Shown piece by piece: positions 10,097 to 18,735 of a stretch of 64,000 nucleotides of DNA (positions are counted from its first letter, which is position 1; each line of letters opens with the position of its first letter). Where the stretch lies: NCBI GenBank assembly GCA_029866005.1, contig JARXAE010000023.1, forward strand, positions 1 to 64,000, in the 5' to 3' direction. Both the position numbers and the translations under genes were made by a program. Source of the stretch: Fimbriimonas sp. (GTDB lineage Bacteria > Armatimonadota > Fimbriimonadia > Fimbriimonadales > Fimbriimonadaceae). The notes beneath the pieces were generated by a model. The model did not search any database, was not told the origin of the DNA, and saw nothing but the letters and a program-made list of their open reading frames with translations.

Positions 10097-11017
10097 ATGG
10101 AGAGCGTTCGGATTCTGGTTGTGGGAAGCATTGTACTCGACAGGGTGCTCCGCGTCGCCGAGTTCCCCCGCCCCGGCGAGAGCGTTCGCGGTGAAGTCGT
10201 CGGAGTCTTTCCCGGCGGCAAAGGTGCCAATCAGGCGGTGTGCGCCGCCCGGCTAGGTGCAATCACCTCCTTCTGCGGAGCAATCGGCCCGGATCCCGAT
10301 GGAACCGAGATGATCATGAAGCTCCGTTCCGAGCAAATCGACTGCACAATGGTCCACTCCATCGAGCGATCCGCTACTGGCACCGCCGGAATCACTCTGA
10401 ACGACCTCGGCCAAAACACGATCGTCGTCGCCCTCGGGGCAAACATGCTGTTCGAGCCTGAGCATGCTCTAAAAGCCGCCCACCAGCAACTGCACCACGT
10501 CCTTCTCCTCCAAGGCGAAATACCCCTCGAAGCCTCCCGAGCCGCCGCTGAGGCGTCCCAGGGCCTCGTCATCTTCAACCCCGCCCCCGCTATCGCCCCG
10601 CCCCTCTCGATGTACCCAATGATCGACGTCCTCACGCCGAACGAGGTTGAAGCCGAATACCTCGTCGGCTACCCAATCCACGACGAGAGGACTGCCGAAA
10701 AAGCCGCCAAAGAACTCCTTGTTCGCGGCTGCAAATCAGTTGTGATCACTCTAGGTGCAAAGGGCGCCTACTTCCGCTCCGAAGACGACGAAGGTCTGAT
10801 CCGTGCCCCATTAGTTCCCGCTGTAGACACCGTCGGAGCGGGAGACTGCTTCAACGGCGCTCTCGCCTTCGCTCTCGCACAAAAGCTTGAACTAAGGCAG
10901 GCAACCCGGTTTGCCGTCCATTGCGCCTCCCACAGCGTCCAACACGTCGGAGCTCAAACCGGCATGCCCTACTTTGATGAACTCGAAAAGGAAGTCAGGG
11001 AGTTGATTGCCACATGA
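10097..11017 (+). CDS. rbsK: PfkB-family sugar kinase, ribokinase-like
   Basis: Product of 306 aa, the typical ribokinase length. It carries both PfkB signatures: GGKGANQAVCAARLG near residue 40, and DTVGAGDCFNGALAFALA near residue 245 containing the catalytic Asp and anion hole. The N-terminus VVGSIVLDRVLRVAEFP and the substrate-lid region fit ribokinase best among the family, but adenosine-type or other sugar specificity cannot be excluded. The reaction would be ATP-dependent phosphorylation of ribose to ribose-5-phosphate. It overlaps the next gene by 4 nt. Confidence 0.85.
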   Translation: MESVRILVVGSIVLDRVLRVAEFPRPGESVRGEVVGVFPGGKGANQAVCAARLGAITSFCGAIGPDPDGTEMIMKLRSEQIDCTMVHSIERSATGTAGITLNDLGQNTIVVALGANMLFEPEHALKAAHQQLHHVLLLQGEIPLEASRAAAEASQGLVIFNPAPAIAPPLSMYPMIDVLTPNEVEAEYLVGYPIHDERTAEKAAKELLVRGCKSVVITLGAKGAYFRSEDDEGLIRAPLVPAVDTVGAGDCFNGALAFALAQKLELRQATRFAVHCASHSVQHVGAQTGMPYFDELEKEVRELIAT

Positions 11018-11535
11018 AGCTACTTGTGACCGGTTTCGGTCCCTTTCGAAACGTCACTGACAACCCTTCGGCAAAGCTTGCCGCCGCACTACCCGGCACA
11101 ACCGAAGTCTTGACAGTCCAGTATGGAAAGGTTGAGTCGTTTGCCAAAACAGTAAGCGCACGTGAGGAGGACATCGTCGTTTGCCTGGGCCTAAACGCCA
11201 GAGCAGAAACCCTTAAGTTCGAACTCTACGCCCACAATCAGATTGGTGCGGAAAAGGGACATGGAAGCCGAGCCCACCGCCGAACCATCATTAAATCCAA
11301 AGGACCCAAGACTCTGGGCCAAACACTTCTGACTCCAGATCAACTGCCCAACCTCCACTTGGGCACAAGCTTTACTCCCGGTGATTATCTGTGCAATTTC
11401 TTGCTCTATTCGCTTCTGGTTCGATATCCAGATCGACGGATAGGTTTCGTGCATGTCCCACCTTTCGAGACGATCCCTTTTGACGAGCAAGTGGAACAGC
11501 TCGGCATCCTCATTCAGACACTTGAAACAAGCTGA
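11014..11535 (+). CDS. pcp: Pyroglutamyl-peptidase I-like cysteine peptidase
   Basis: Product of 173 aa; this C15 peptidase family removes N-terminal pyroglutamate from peptides in the cytosol. The family opening VTGFGPF followed by NPSA is present. All three catalytic positions can be seen: Glu70 in KFELYAHN, Cys127 in PGDYLCNFLLYS and His147 in GFVHVPPFE. It is shorter than the usual 200-215 residues, and the central and C-terminal parts look trimmed. Coupled to rbsK by a 4-nt overlap. Its last 22 nt overlap the convergent TIM-barrel gene. Confidence 0.82.
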   Translation: MKLLVTGFGPFRNVTDNPSAKLAAALPGTTEVLTVQYGKVESFAKTVSAREEDIVVCLGLNARAETLKFELYAHNQIGAEKGHGSRAHRRTIIKSKGPKTLGQTLLTPDQLPNLHLGTSFTPGDYLCNFLLYSLLVRYPDRRIGFVHVPPFETIPFDEQVEQLGILIQTLETS

Positions 11536-12371
11536 GCCAGCAAGGACCGAATCCACTTCACGCCTTCCTTGGTGGCCTCCCTTCCCTGTTCACCGCATTC
11601 CAATTCGAGATCAATTGGCACCGGCCGCCGATCAGGCCGCGAAAAAAGCGCCGTCAGGGTTTCCTCGATGGGCACAATCCCGTCACCCAAGAAAGCTCCC
11701 GAAATTTTCTCTCCGGCAGGGGTCGCGTAGGGTCCCGCAGGGTCAGCGATGAAGTCTTTGACATGGATCAGGTCGGGGAACGGAAGCTCATAAGCAGCTC
11801 TCACCGGGTCGATCCCCGCAAGCAACCAGTTTCCAATATCGAAGCAGATCCCCGTTCCTGCGCCGCGAGAGATCGCCAATACTTCCGAAGGAGTGCCAAA
11901 GTGGACTCCGTGGTTTTCGAGCACCAAGACTCGACTCCTTCGATCTACCTGCTGCAGATTCTCGATCGCCCTTTGGCGGCTGGTCTCAATGTTCGGGGGT
12001 TCTGGATGCGCGGAAAAAACCCGCACCAGTCCGGACCCATACCGCTCAGCAAGCTCAACCCCAAGTCCTATCTTATCCTGCTCCAGGCGCACTCGATCAG
12101 GATCCGAATGGGCGAAGTCATTCGTCACTGCAACCGCGTAAACCCGAAGACCTTGGAGAGATTCAGATAACTCCCGTTCGAAATCAGCCGTCTCTGGCAG
12201 ATGATCTCTGGAGACCCCTGGAGCATAGAGGAATGCATCCAAAATCTCGATTCCATCCACCCCAGTTGCTCGCGCAAAATCGCAGAACCTTGAGATTGGC
12301 ATCTCACCCGCTCGCCAATCGGAGAGCACTGAATACCAGGAAAGACCAACAGAAAAACTAGCGGAGTCCAA
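11514..12371 (-). CDS. Sugar phosphate isomerase/epimerase family TIM barrel
   Basis: About 285 aa of the xylose-isomerase-like (AP endonuclease 2) fold. Metal-ligand type motifs are visible: DGIEILDAF near the N-terminus, LVLENHGVHFG, CFDIGNWLLAG, LIHVKDF and a terminal DLELECGEQG. I suggest the TTG at 12371 as start, overlapping the nuoN stop by 14 nt; an ATG at 12410 would reach further into nuoN. The sequence around the start reads ASFSVGLSWYSVLSDW. The substrate cannot be assigned. It follows nuoN on the same strand and may be read through from the nuo operon. Confidence 0.8.
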   Translation of the reverse strand: MDSASFSVGLSWYSVLSDWRAGEMPISRFCDFARATGVDGIEILDAFLYAPGVSRDHLPETADFERELSESLQGLRVYAVAVTNDFAHSDPDRVRLEQDKIGLGVELAERYGSGLVRVFSAHPEPPNIETSRQRAIENLQQVDRRSRVLVLENHGVHFGTPSEVLAISRGAGTGICFDIGNWLLAGIDPVRAAYELPFPDLIHVKDFIADPAGPYATPAGEKISGAFLGDGIVPIEETLTALFSRPDRRPVPIDLELECGEQGREATKEGVKWIRSLLAQLVSSV

Positions 12372-13791
12372 GATGAGCCAGTAAGGGGGCGTAAAACACG
12401 ACTGAACCAATCACACCGAATACGCAGATCGCAAGTGAAAGCACCTGAGGCATCGTGACGGTAATCGGTCTTGAATCGCTAGCTTCCGGCGAGAACACGG
12501 ACTTCAAAATCCCAAAGTAATAGAACGCACCAAAAATGCTGTTGAGGACCATCACAACTGCTAGCCACTGGAGGTTAGCATCAAGAGTATCCTTCAAAAC
12601 GAACACCTTCCCTAAGAAGCCGGACACTGGCCCAAGCCCGATGAGGGAGAGAACGAACACGACCAGGGAAAATCCAGCAATCGGAGACCGACTCGCCAAC
12701 CCTTTCAGATCATCCAAAGTTGAAGGCTCCTCTCCATCTTTCGCCGCCATCATCAGCACGACAAACACCCCTAGAGTTGTGAGGACGTAGCCGAATAAGA
12801 AGTAAATGAGCGAAACATGGCTTGTCTGAAGCGCGCTGGCTACCGTTGCGGCGGTCACCGCAACGTATCCTGCATTAGCAATTGAAGAGTACGCAAGCAG
12901 TCGTTTGAGGTTCTTCTGCCCCATGGCCAAAACGTTTCCAACGACCATAGACAGCACGGCAAGCCCAGCGATCGTCAATGCAACAAATCGACCGGCTCCG
13001 CCGAAGCTATCTCCAAAGTTCCATAGGGCCACAAACGCTCCTACTTTTCCTCCTGTGGCCATGAACGCAACAACATTCGTAGGTGCACCCTCATAGACGT
13101 CCGGGGTCCACTGGTGGAATGGAACCAAGCTGCATTTGAACCCAAGACCGACCGTAATCAACGCAAACGACAGAGACAATAAGACTCGCTCATCCGGACC
13201 CTGATGAGACCAGTAGGACAGTGCGGTGCTCATGTCAAGGCTTCCCGACGCGCCGTAAAACATGGCTATTCCGTACAGCAAAAAGCCTGTAGCGAAAGCT
13301 CCGAGCAAGAAATACTTGATCGCAGACTCTTCAGATCGCTTCGAGCCCCGCTGAAGGCCAGCCAAAACGTACAAGCTAATCGAAAGAATCTCTATACCAA
13401 CAAAGAGCACGAGCAAGTTGCGAGTCGCACAAACGATCATGCCGCCGGTTGTTGCCCAAGCAAGCATTGGATAAAACTCACCAAGCTTTATTTTCTTGGC
13501 TTCCAGGTACGAAGGACTCACCAAAGCGACAATAAAAGCTGACAACACGGTCAAAAGTTGCGCAACAATTCCGAGCCGATCCAAGCTGAGCATTGAGTTG
13601 AACGAGGTGCGCTCATTGCCTCCCGTTGCCACCAACACAACCAGAGACGTCAGCAAGCCCAAAACTGTGACCTTTTGGGTCCATTGCTGCTCAGGGTTAC
13701 CGGTGATCATGTGCACGATGAGGGCTAACATTCCCGTGATCGCCACTATTCCCACGGGGGCTACTGAAATCCATTCAATGTCCGGAATCAC
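12358..13791 (-). CDS. nuoN: NADH-quinone oxidoreductase subunit N
   Basis: Product of 477 aa, an antiporter-like proton-channel subunit of complex I with about 14 membrane helices. Typical regions are GIEILSISLYVLAGLQRGSK, SEESAIKYFLLGAFATGFLLYG, the Lys-bearing GLGFKCSLVPFHQWTPDVYEG and LLAYSSIANAGYV. It is the last nuo gene of the H-J-K-L-M-X-N cluster and is coupled to the X gene by ATGA overlap. Confidence 0.97.
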   Translation of the reverse strand: MIPDIEWISVAPVGIVAITGMLALIVHMITGNPEQQWTQKVTVLGLLTSLVVLVATGGNERTSFNSMLSLDRLGIVAQLLTVLSAFIVALVSPSYLEAKKIKLGEFYPMLAWATTGGMIVCATRNLLVLFVGIEILSISLYVLAGLQRGSKRSEESAIKYFLLGAFATGFLLYGIAMFYGASGSLDMSTALSYWSHQGPDERVLLSLSFALITVGLGFKCSLVPFHQWTPDVYEGAPTNVVAFMATGGKVGAFVALWNFGDSFGGAGRFVALTIAGLAVLSMVVGNVLAMGQKNLKRLLAYSSIANAGYVAVTAATVASALQTSHVSLIYFLFGYVLTTLGVFVVLMMAAKDGEEPSTLDDLKGLASRSPIAGFSLVVFVLSLIGLGPVSGFLGKVFVLKDTLDANLQWLAVVMVLNSIFGAFYYFGILKSVFSPEASDSRPITVTMPQVLSLAICVFGVIGSVVFYAPLLAHLGLR

Positions 13792-14297
13792 TTTGCCCCT
13801 CCCATTCTGAGTTCAGGAAAATTGGTGACTTGGGTCAAAGTGGTGGCTCTTGTCATCTTGGCGACTTCTTCCGGGTTGACATCGTTGGTTGCAGGGTTCC
13901 AAATCAAAAACGTCTCGGCAAGATCCGAAACAATATCCACGTACGTTTCAGCCCCGCCGATCAATGTAATCGCTGGCTGCCGAGATCCGATCAGCTCTCG
14001 GTCAAGTTCCAAAAAGTGTCCCCCGTACTGCATGGGAGTCGTCCATAATGGTTCAGCCCCAGCAACAACGTAGTTAAAGCTGCCATCGATGTGGCTGATG
14101 TCCGCCTGCGTTTCGGAAAACAGTGATGCGATCACTTGATCTCCTCGGCTCGGATTCTCCTCCAATAGATCGATGATGTTCAGCCCTCGTGCGATGGCTC
14201 GTGCGAGTGGAGAAAGAACTCCAGGCAGAGTCTCTCCCTGAATGCTCACGTCAAATCCCGTAAACTGAGCGACCAAAGAGTCAGGAGCGATCGTCAC
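13788..14297 (-). CDS. Unrecognised 169-aa protein encoded between nuoM and nuoN
   Basis: Product of 169 aa with 4-nt overlaps at both ends (with nuoM and nuoN), so it is certainly a translated member of the nuo operon. It is soluble with no signal peptide or membrane span. It begins MTIAPDSLVAQFTGFDVSIQG and contains ARGLNIIDLLEENPSRGDQVIASLF and TLIGGAETYVDIVSDLAETFL, an alternating strand-helix pattern. I see no metal-binding cysteines or nucleotide loops. It could be an accessory or assembly factor of the membrane arm; that is inference from position alone. Confidence 0.85.
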   Translation of the reverse strand: MTIAPDSLVAQFTGFDVSIQGETLPGVLSPLARAIARGLNIIDLLEENPSRGDQVIASLFSETQADISHIDGSFNYVVAGAEPLWTTPMQYGGHFLELDRELIGSRQPAITLIGGAETYVDIVSDLAETFLIWNPATNDVNPEEVAKMTRATTLTQVTNFPELRMGGAK

Positions 14298-15874
14298 TTG
14301 AACTCCCCTTGCGAGCTAGCGGCATAGATACGGGAGGCGTCAATCTCTCCTCCACCCTCTGCCCAGGTCGTCCCCGAGTTTGGCTTGACCGCACTCCCTG
14401 TCACTGCAACCGACTGATCCATGCGCTGAAGGATGAAGGTCGGCAGAATTCCGCCAACCATAATCGCGGCGGCAAACACCCCTCCGATCAACATTTCGTT
14501 CAGGTTCAAGTCCTTAGATTCTCCGGACTTGGCTTCGCCGTAGAACATCCTTTGGTAGGCATAGAGCATGTACGACGCAGAAAGAATCGCACCCGCTCCT
14601 GCCGCCACCGCGTAACCAACGTTCAATCCGAGAACGTTAGCGTAACCCGACTCAAAGGACCCCATCATTGCGAGAATCTCTCCGACGAATCCGCTCGTCA
14701 ATGGAAGACCAAGGTTTGCAAGCATTGCGATCATAAACAAGCTGGCGAACACCGGCATCGTACGCTTGAGTCCACCGAGTTCACTGAACTCACCGGTAAA
14801 GCCTCGCTCCATCAAGAATGAAAGGAGGACGAACACCGCTGCCGAAGCAAGACCATGATTAAACTGCTGGAACGCTGCACCGACCATTCCAACGTGGCTG
14901 AACGAGAACAGTCCTATGAGAATAAAGCCAACGTGACTGATCGTCGAGAACACCATCACTCGGAAGATGTTCTTCTGGTTGATCGCCAAGATTCCGCCGT
15001 AGAGAATGCCAAGCACTCCCAAGAACGTCACAAACGAAGCATTCGCCGCCGCCGCATGAGGGAACAGTGGCAAGCAGAACCTGAACAGCCCGTATGTTCC
15101 AACCTTCAGCACAACACCCGCGATCGTTGCACCGACAGGCGCCGATTCGTAAGTAGACGCTAGCCAGCTATGCCCAGGCACCGCCGGAGACTTGATCAGG
15201 AAGGCGAGAAGGAATCCCCAGAAGGCAAGATTCTCCAACTGCTCTTTCCCAGCCCATAGCTTTCCGGAGGCGACGACGCTCTGGATATCCACGATGGACA
15301 TACTCGCCGTTCGCGTCACCGCCGAGTACTGCACCCCAACCGCGATGATCGCAAGAAGCATCAGGAGAGATCCGCCGAATAACATCGCAAGATAACGTGT
15401 CGCCGCTCGCTTTCGATCCCCTCGGCCCCAGCCGAGAATCAGCATCGCCACCGGAACAAGGCTCAGCTCGAAGAAGATGTAGAAAAGAACCAAGTCCAGA
15501 GCCGCAAAAACGCCAAGTAGGACTCCGCTCAGGACCAGGATCTGCCCGAAGAACTGTCCAGCCCGCTCTTTCGGTTTCGAAACAAGGACGGCAACGAGCC
15601 CTAAAAAGGCCGTCAGGACGAACATCCAAATCGAGATACCGTCGAGTCCCAATGAATAGCTGGTACCCAAAGAGCGAATCCAATCGACCTTTTCCGAAAA
15701 CTGAAATCCCTTGGCCGCCGAATCAAACTTAGCGAGCAATCCAACCGAGACCCCGAGGACGCCAAGCATCAAAATTGAAGCGGCTGACTTCGCTAAGCTT
15801 CCCAGGCTTCGACCAAAGCCGAGCAGGAGAAATCCTGCCAAGATCGGAAGCCAAATCGCAAGACTCACCATCAT
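14294..15874 (-). CDS. nuoM: NADH-quinone oxidoreductase subunit M
   Basis: Product of 526 aa. I placed the start at ATG 15874 (MMVSLAIWLPILAGFLLLG), which overlaps the nuoL stop as ATGA; earlier residues would be nuoL shadow. It is an antiporter-like proton pump subunit with the usual elements: YFFELSLVPVAMLILGWG-type helix (here YIFFELSLVPVAMLILGWG), the conserved Lys region FLIKSPAVPGHSWLASTYESA, and FSTISHVGFILIGLF. Membrane arm of complex I. Confidence 0.97.
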   Translation of the reverse strand: MMVSLAIWLPILAGFLLLGFGRSLGSLAKSAASILMLGVLGVSVGLLAKFDSAAKGFQFSEKVDWIRSLGTSYSLGLDGISIWMFVLTAFLGLVAVLVSKPKERAGQFFGQILVLSGVLLGVFAALDLVLFYIFFELSLVPVAMLILGWGRGDRKRAATRYLAMLFGGSLLMLLAIIAVGVQYSAVTRTASMSIVDIQSVVASGKLWAGKEQLENLAFWGFLLAFLIKSPAVPGHSWLASTYESAPVGATIAGVVLKVGTYGLFRFCLPLFPHAAAANASFVTFLGVLGILYGGILAINQKNIFRVMVFSTISHVGFILIGLFSFSHVGMVGAAFQQFNHGLASAAVFVLLSFLMERGFTGEFSELGGLKRTMPVFASLFMIAMLANLGLPLTSGFVGEILAMMGSFESGYANVLGLNVGYAVAAGAGAILSASYMLYAYQRMFYGEAKSGESKDLNLNEMLIGGVFAAAIMVGGILPTFILQRMDQSVAVTGSAVKPNSGTTWAEGGGEIDASRIYAASSQGEFK

Positions 15875-17889
15875 CGTCCTCCTCCCGCAGAAACTACAAC
15901 CCAAAGGAGCAGCACAACCACTCCGATAAGCATGATTGAGGCGTACATCCGAACCAGTCCAGTCTGAACCGAGTTGAAAATGCCACCGAGCCAGGAGGTC
16001 ACGTTGCCGGCTCCTTCGCCCATCCCTTCTATCACCGCATGATCAAATCCTGTGTTAACACTGGTCGAAAGACTCGCTGAGTCAACTGTGACACTGTTCA
16101 CCATAAGCCGATCGTAGCCAAACTGATCCCGAGCTCGGAGTCGGAATTTGGACCACTTCGATTCGTCCCATCCTTCCTTAGCGGGAAGCCCTTTGATGTA
16201 AACCGCAACGCCAGCAAGAATCCCCAACACCGCAGCTCCAACGGAAAGTGCCATGAGCGGGATCCCCTCTGGATGAGTAGGAGGTGCAATCTTAGGGCCC
16301 ACTTGCGAAGCCAACAGCCAGTGTTCAAACCTTCCGCCTTGGGAGAGGTACCAACCGCCGGCTGCGCTCAGCACCGCCAGCACGATCAGCGGGAAGTACA
16401 TGGAGAACGGAACTTCATGAGGCTTGTGCTCAGCGTCCAAATGGTGATGGTCATGGTCATCAACGTGATTTGGCTCAATTTTGCGCCACTGTTCAACCCC
16501 TCCGAAGAACGTAAGCCACATCATTCGGGTCATGTACATCGCAGTGAGAGCTGGAACAACAAGGCAAATCCACCCCGAGAGCTTTCCTACCTCGAATGCA
16601 CCGACGGTAGCAAAGTCGCCTGCAAGTGCCGATCCAAGGACCTCTTCCTTAGAATAGAACCCAGAGAAAAATGGAATTCCTGAGATCGACAAGTAGCCGA
16701 TCATCATCGTTCCAAACGTGATCGGCAGATACTTCGCAAGCTTCCCATAGTTACGCATGTCCTGCTCGTGAGCCATAGCGTGGATGACGGCGCCCGAGCC
16801 AAGGAACAGAAGGGCCTTGAAGAATGCGTGCGTCGTCACATGAAAGATGCCAACCCAGTAAGCTCCCGCTCCACAAGCAACGAACATCAAACCTAGTTGG
16901 GAGACGGTGGAATAAGCCAAGACCTTTTTGATGTCCGTCTGTCCAAACGCGATGATTGCTGCAAACAACGCAGTGAACGCACCAACTGCACAAACGACTG
17001 CCGAAGCAACGGCAGAACTCTCAAACACCAGCGACATTCGGTTCATCAGAACCACTCCCGAGGTGACCATTGTCGCGGCGTGGATGAGAGCGGAGACTGG
17101 CGTTGGGCCAGCCATCGCATCAGGAAGCCAGAGGTAAAGCGGGAACTGAGCAGACTTTCCACAAGCCCCGACAAACAGCAGAAGTGCCGCCGCTGTGGCG
17201 ACGCCGGGATTCATCACGAGAATCTTTGGCAAGTACGCAAAGATAACGTCGTAGCTAAACAGCCGGGTTTCGCCCTGAACCGCCGGCGAAGTCGCAATCA
17301 ATGTAGCTATCAGCAGCAAACCAAGCGTCAGACCCCAATCACCGATTCGGTTCACGATGAATGCCTTGTTAGCCGCTTTCGCGTTCGTAATATCCTCGTA
17401 CCAGAAACCGATCAGCAAGTAGGAGCAAAGACCGACTCCTTCCCAACCAATGAACAACATCAGCAGGTTATTGCCGAGCACCAAAACTAGCATTGCGGCA
17501 ATGAACAAGTTGAGATAAGCGAAGAATCTGGAGTAATCCTTCTCCTCTGACATGTAGCCGGTGGCGTAAAGGTGAATTAGAGCCCCAATACCCGTGATGA
17601 TCAGCACCATCGTCATCGACAAGGTGTCAATTCTCAGTTCAAAAGGAACCGAGAGTCCTTTGACCTCAATCCAGGGAATGCTACTGAGTACGACTGCCTG
17701 ACTGGGGTCCAAAGACTTCGTGATCATCGCCCCAATAACAAAGGCGATCGCTATCGGCAACACTGCCAACAGCCCCATTATCCTCTTGCCGCCGGCTGTC
17801 TTGTCCAAGAATCGTCCACAGATTCCCTGGAACAGGAAGCCCAAGATGGGCAGCCCAAGAGTTAACCAAATGAGTGAGTTTCCTTCCAA
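15871..17889 (-). CDS. nuoL: NADH-quinone oxidoreductase subunit L
   Basis: Product of 672 aa, the largest antiporter-like subunit, with a C-terminal lateral helix. Signature regions are GWEGVGLCSYLLIGFWYED, KSAQFPLYLWLPDAMAGPTP, SALIHAATMVTSGV and HVTTHAFFKALLFLGSGAVI. A His/Asp-rich loop HVDDHDHHHLDAEHKPHE interrupts the region after the twelfth helix; it resembles a metal-binding loop and is not part of the conserved fold. It lies 4 nt after nuoK. Confidence 0.97.
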   Translation of the reverse strand: MEGNSLIWLTLGLPILGFLFQGICGRFLDKTAGGKRIMGLLAVLPIAIAFVIGAMITKSLDPSQAVVLSSIPWIEVKGLSVPFELRIDTLSMTMVLIITGIGALIHLYATGYMSEEKDYSRFFAYLNLFIAAMLVLVLGNNLLMLFIGWEGVGLCSYLLIGFWYEDITNAKAANKAFIVNRIGDWGLTLGLLLIATLIATSPAVQGETRLFSYDVIFAYLPKILVMNPGVATAAALLLFVGACGKSAQFPLYLWLPDAMAGPTPVSALIHAATMVTSGVVLMNRMSLVFESSAVASAVVCAVGAFTALFAAIIAFGQTDIKKVLAYSTVSQLGLMFVACGAGAYWVGIFHVTTHAFFKALLFLGSGAVIHAMAHEQDMRNYGKLAKYLPITFGTMMIGYLSISGIPFFSGFYSKEEVLGSALAGDFATVGAFEVGKLSGWICLVVPALTAMYMTRMMWLTFFGGVEQWRKIEPNHVDDHDHHHLDAEHKPHEVPFSMYFPLIVLAVLSAAGGWYLSQGGRFEHWLLASQVGPKIAPPTHPEGIPLMALSVGAAVLGILAGVAVYIKGLPAKEGWDESKWSKFRLRARDQFGYDRLMVNSVTVDSASLSTSVNTGFDHAVIEGMGEGAGNVTSWLGGIFNSVQTGLVRMYASIMLIGVVVLLLWVVVSAGGGR

Positions 17890-17893
17890 ATCT

Positions 17894-18226
17894 TTATCCC
17901 TTGAGCAAGTTCAATTCGTCAACGTCGATGTTCTCTTTGAGCCGATAGATCGCCATGATGATGCCGAGCCCAACCGCGACCTCGGCAGCCGCAACGGCCA
18001 TCACAAAAACAACCATCATCTGCCCGGCTGCGCCCTGCTCAACCATCGTCGGGCTTGAGAACCGGTATCGGGCGAAGGCGAGGAACGCAAGATTGACCGC
18101 ATTGAGCATCAATTCGATGCACATAAAGATCACGATTGGGTTGCGACGAATAATCACCCCAACGACTCCCGTGATGAACATAAACATGCTCAGGGCGATA
18201 AAACCAGCGAGTGGAACTCCGTTCAT
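17894..18226 (-). CDS. nuoK: NADH-quinone oxidoreductase subunit K
   Basis: Product of 110 aa with three membrane helices. The conserved proton-path glutamates are seen in [21 protein letters not shown] and in the third helix ([16 protein letters not shown]). Start ATG 18226 overlaps the nuoJ stop by 4 nt. Length and motif order match NuoK. Confidence 0.97.
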   Translation of the reverse strand: MNGVPLAGFIALSMFMFITGVVGVIIRRNPIVIFMCIELMLNAVNLAFLAFARYRFSSPTMVEQGAAGQMMVVFVMAVAAAEVAVGLGIIMAIYRLKENIDVDELNLLKG

Positions 18227-18735
18227 GAAAGTCTCCTTTTAGCAAGCAAAACTGATCCGACAATTCCAAGAAGCAACAAGACGCTCACTGCTTCGAACGG
18301 ATAAACATAGTCCGTGAACAAGATCGACCCAATCACCTGAGGCGAACCAAACTGGGGCATCGCTTTCGGCGCCTGAACTTTGATCAAAATGGGCACAATT
18401 TGGGAAGCAAGAAGAACAGCCAGGGCGACTCCAAACGTCAGCCCAACGACCTTCTTTGGATCGCTCTTCTCCTCAAGAACATGAGAAGCGCCCAGGTTCA
18501 ACAGCATGATCACAAACAAAAACAGGACCATGATCGCGCCGGTGTAAACCACGATCTGGGTAATTCCCAACATTTCCATGTGCAGGGCGAAGTAGAGGAA
18601 GCCAAGGATGAAGAAGGTGAAAACCAGGCACAGCGCCGATCGCACTGCGTTCTTGAAGGCCACAACTCCAACCGCCGAGAGCGCCGCCATTCCCGCAAGC
18701 ATCCCAAATATGATCAGTTCCGGAGTCAGTTTCAT
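18223..18735 (-). CDS. nuoJ: NADH-quinone oxidoreductase subunit J
   Basis: Product of 170 aa with about five membrane helices. The conserved third-helix segment reads [25 protein letters not shown], including the Tyr and Gly positions of the pi-bulge important for proton coupling. Overlaps nuoH (ATGA) and nuoK (ATGA). In the canonical order nuoI would sit between nuoH and nuoJ; here it does not and is found at 39.7 kb. Confidence 0.96.
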   Translation of the reverse strand: MKLTPELIIFGMLAGMAALSAVGVVAFKNAVRSALCLVFTFFILGFLYFALHMEMLGITQIVVYTGAIMVLFLFVIMLLNLGASHVLEEKSDPKKVVGLTFGVALAVLLASQIVPILIKVQAPKAMPQFGSPQVIGSILFTDYVYPFEAVSVLLLLGIVGSVLLAKRRLS

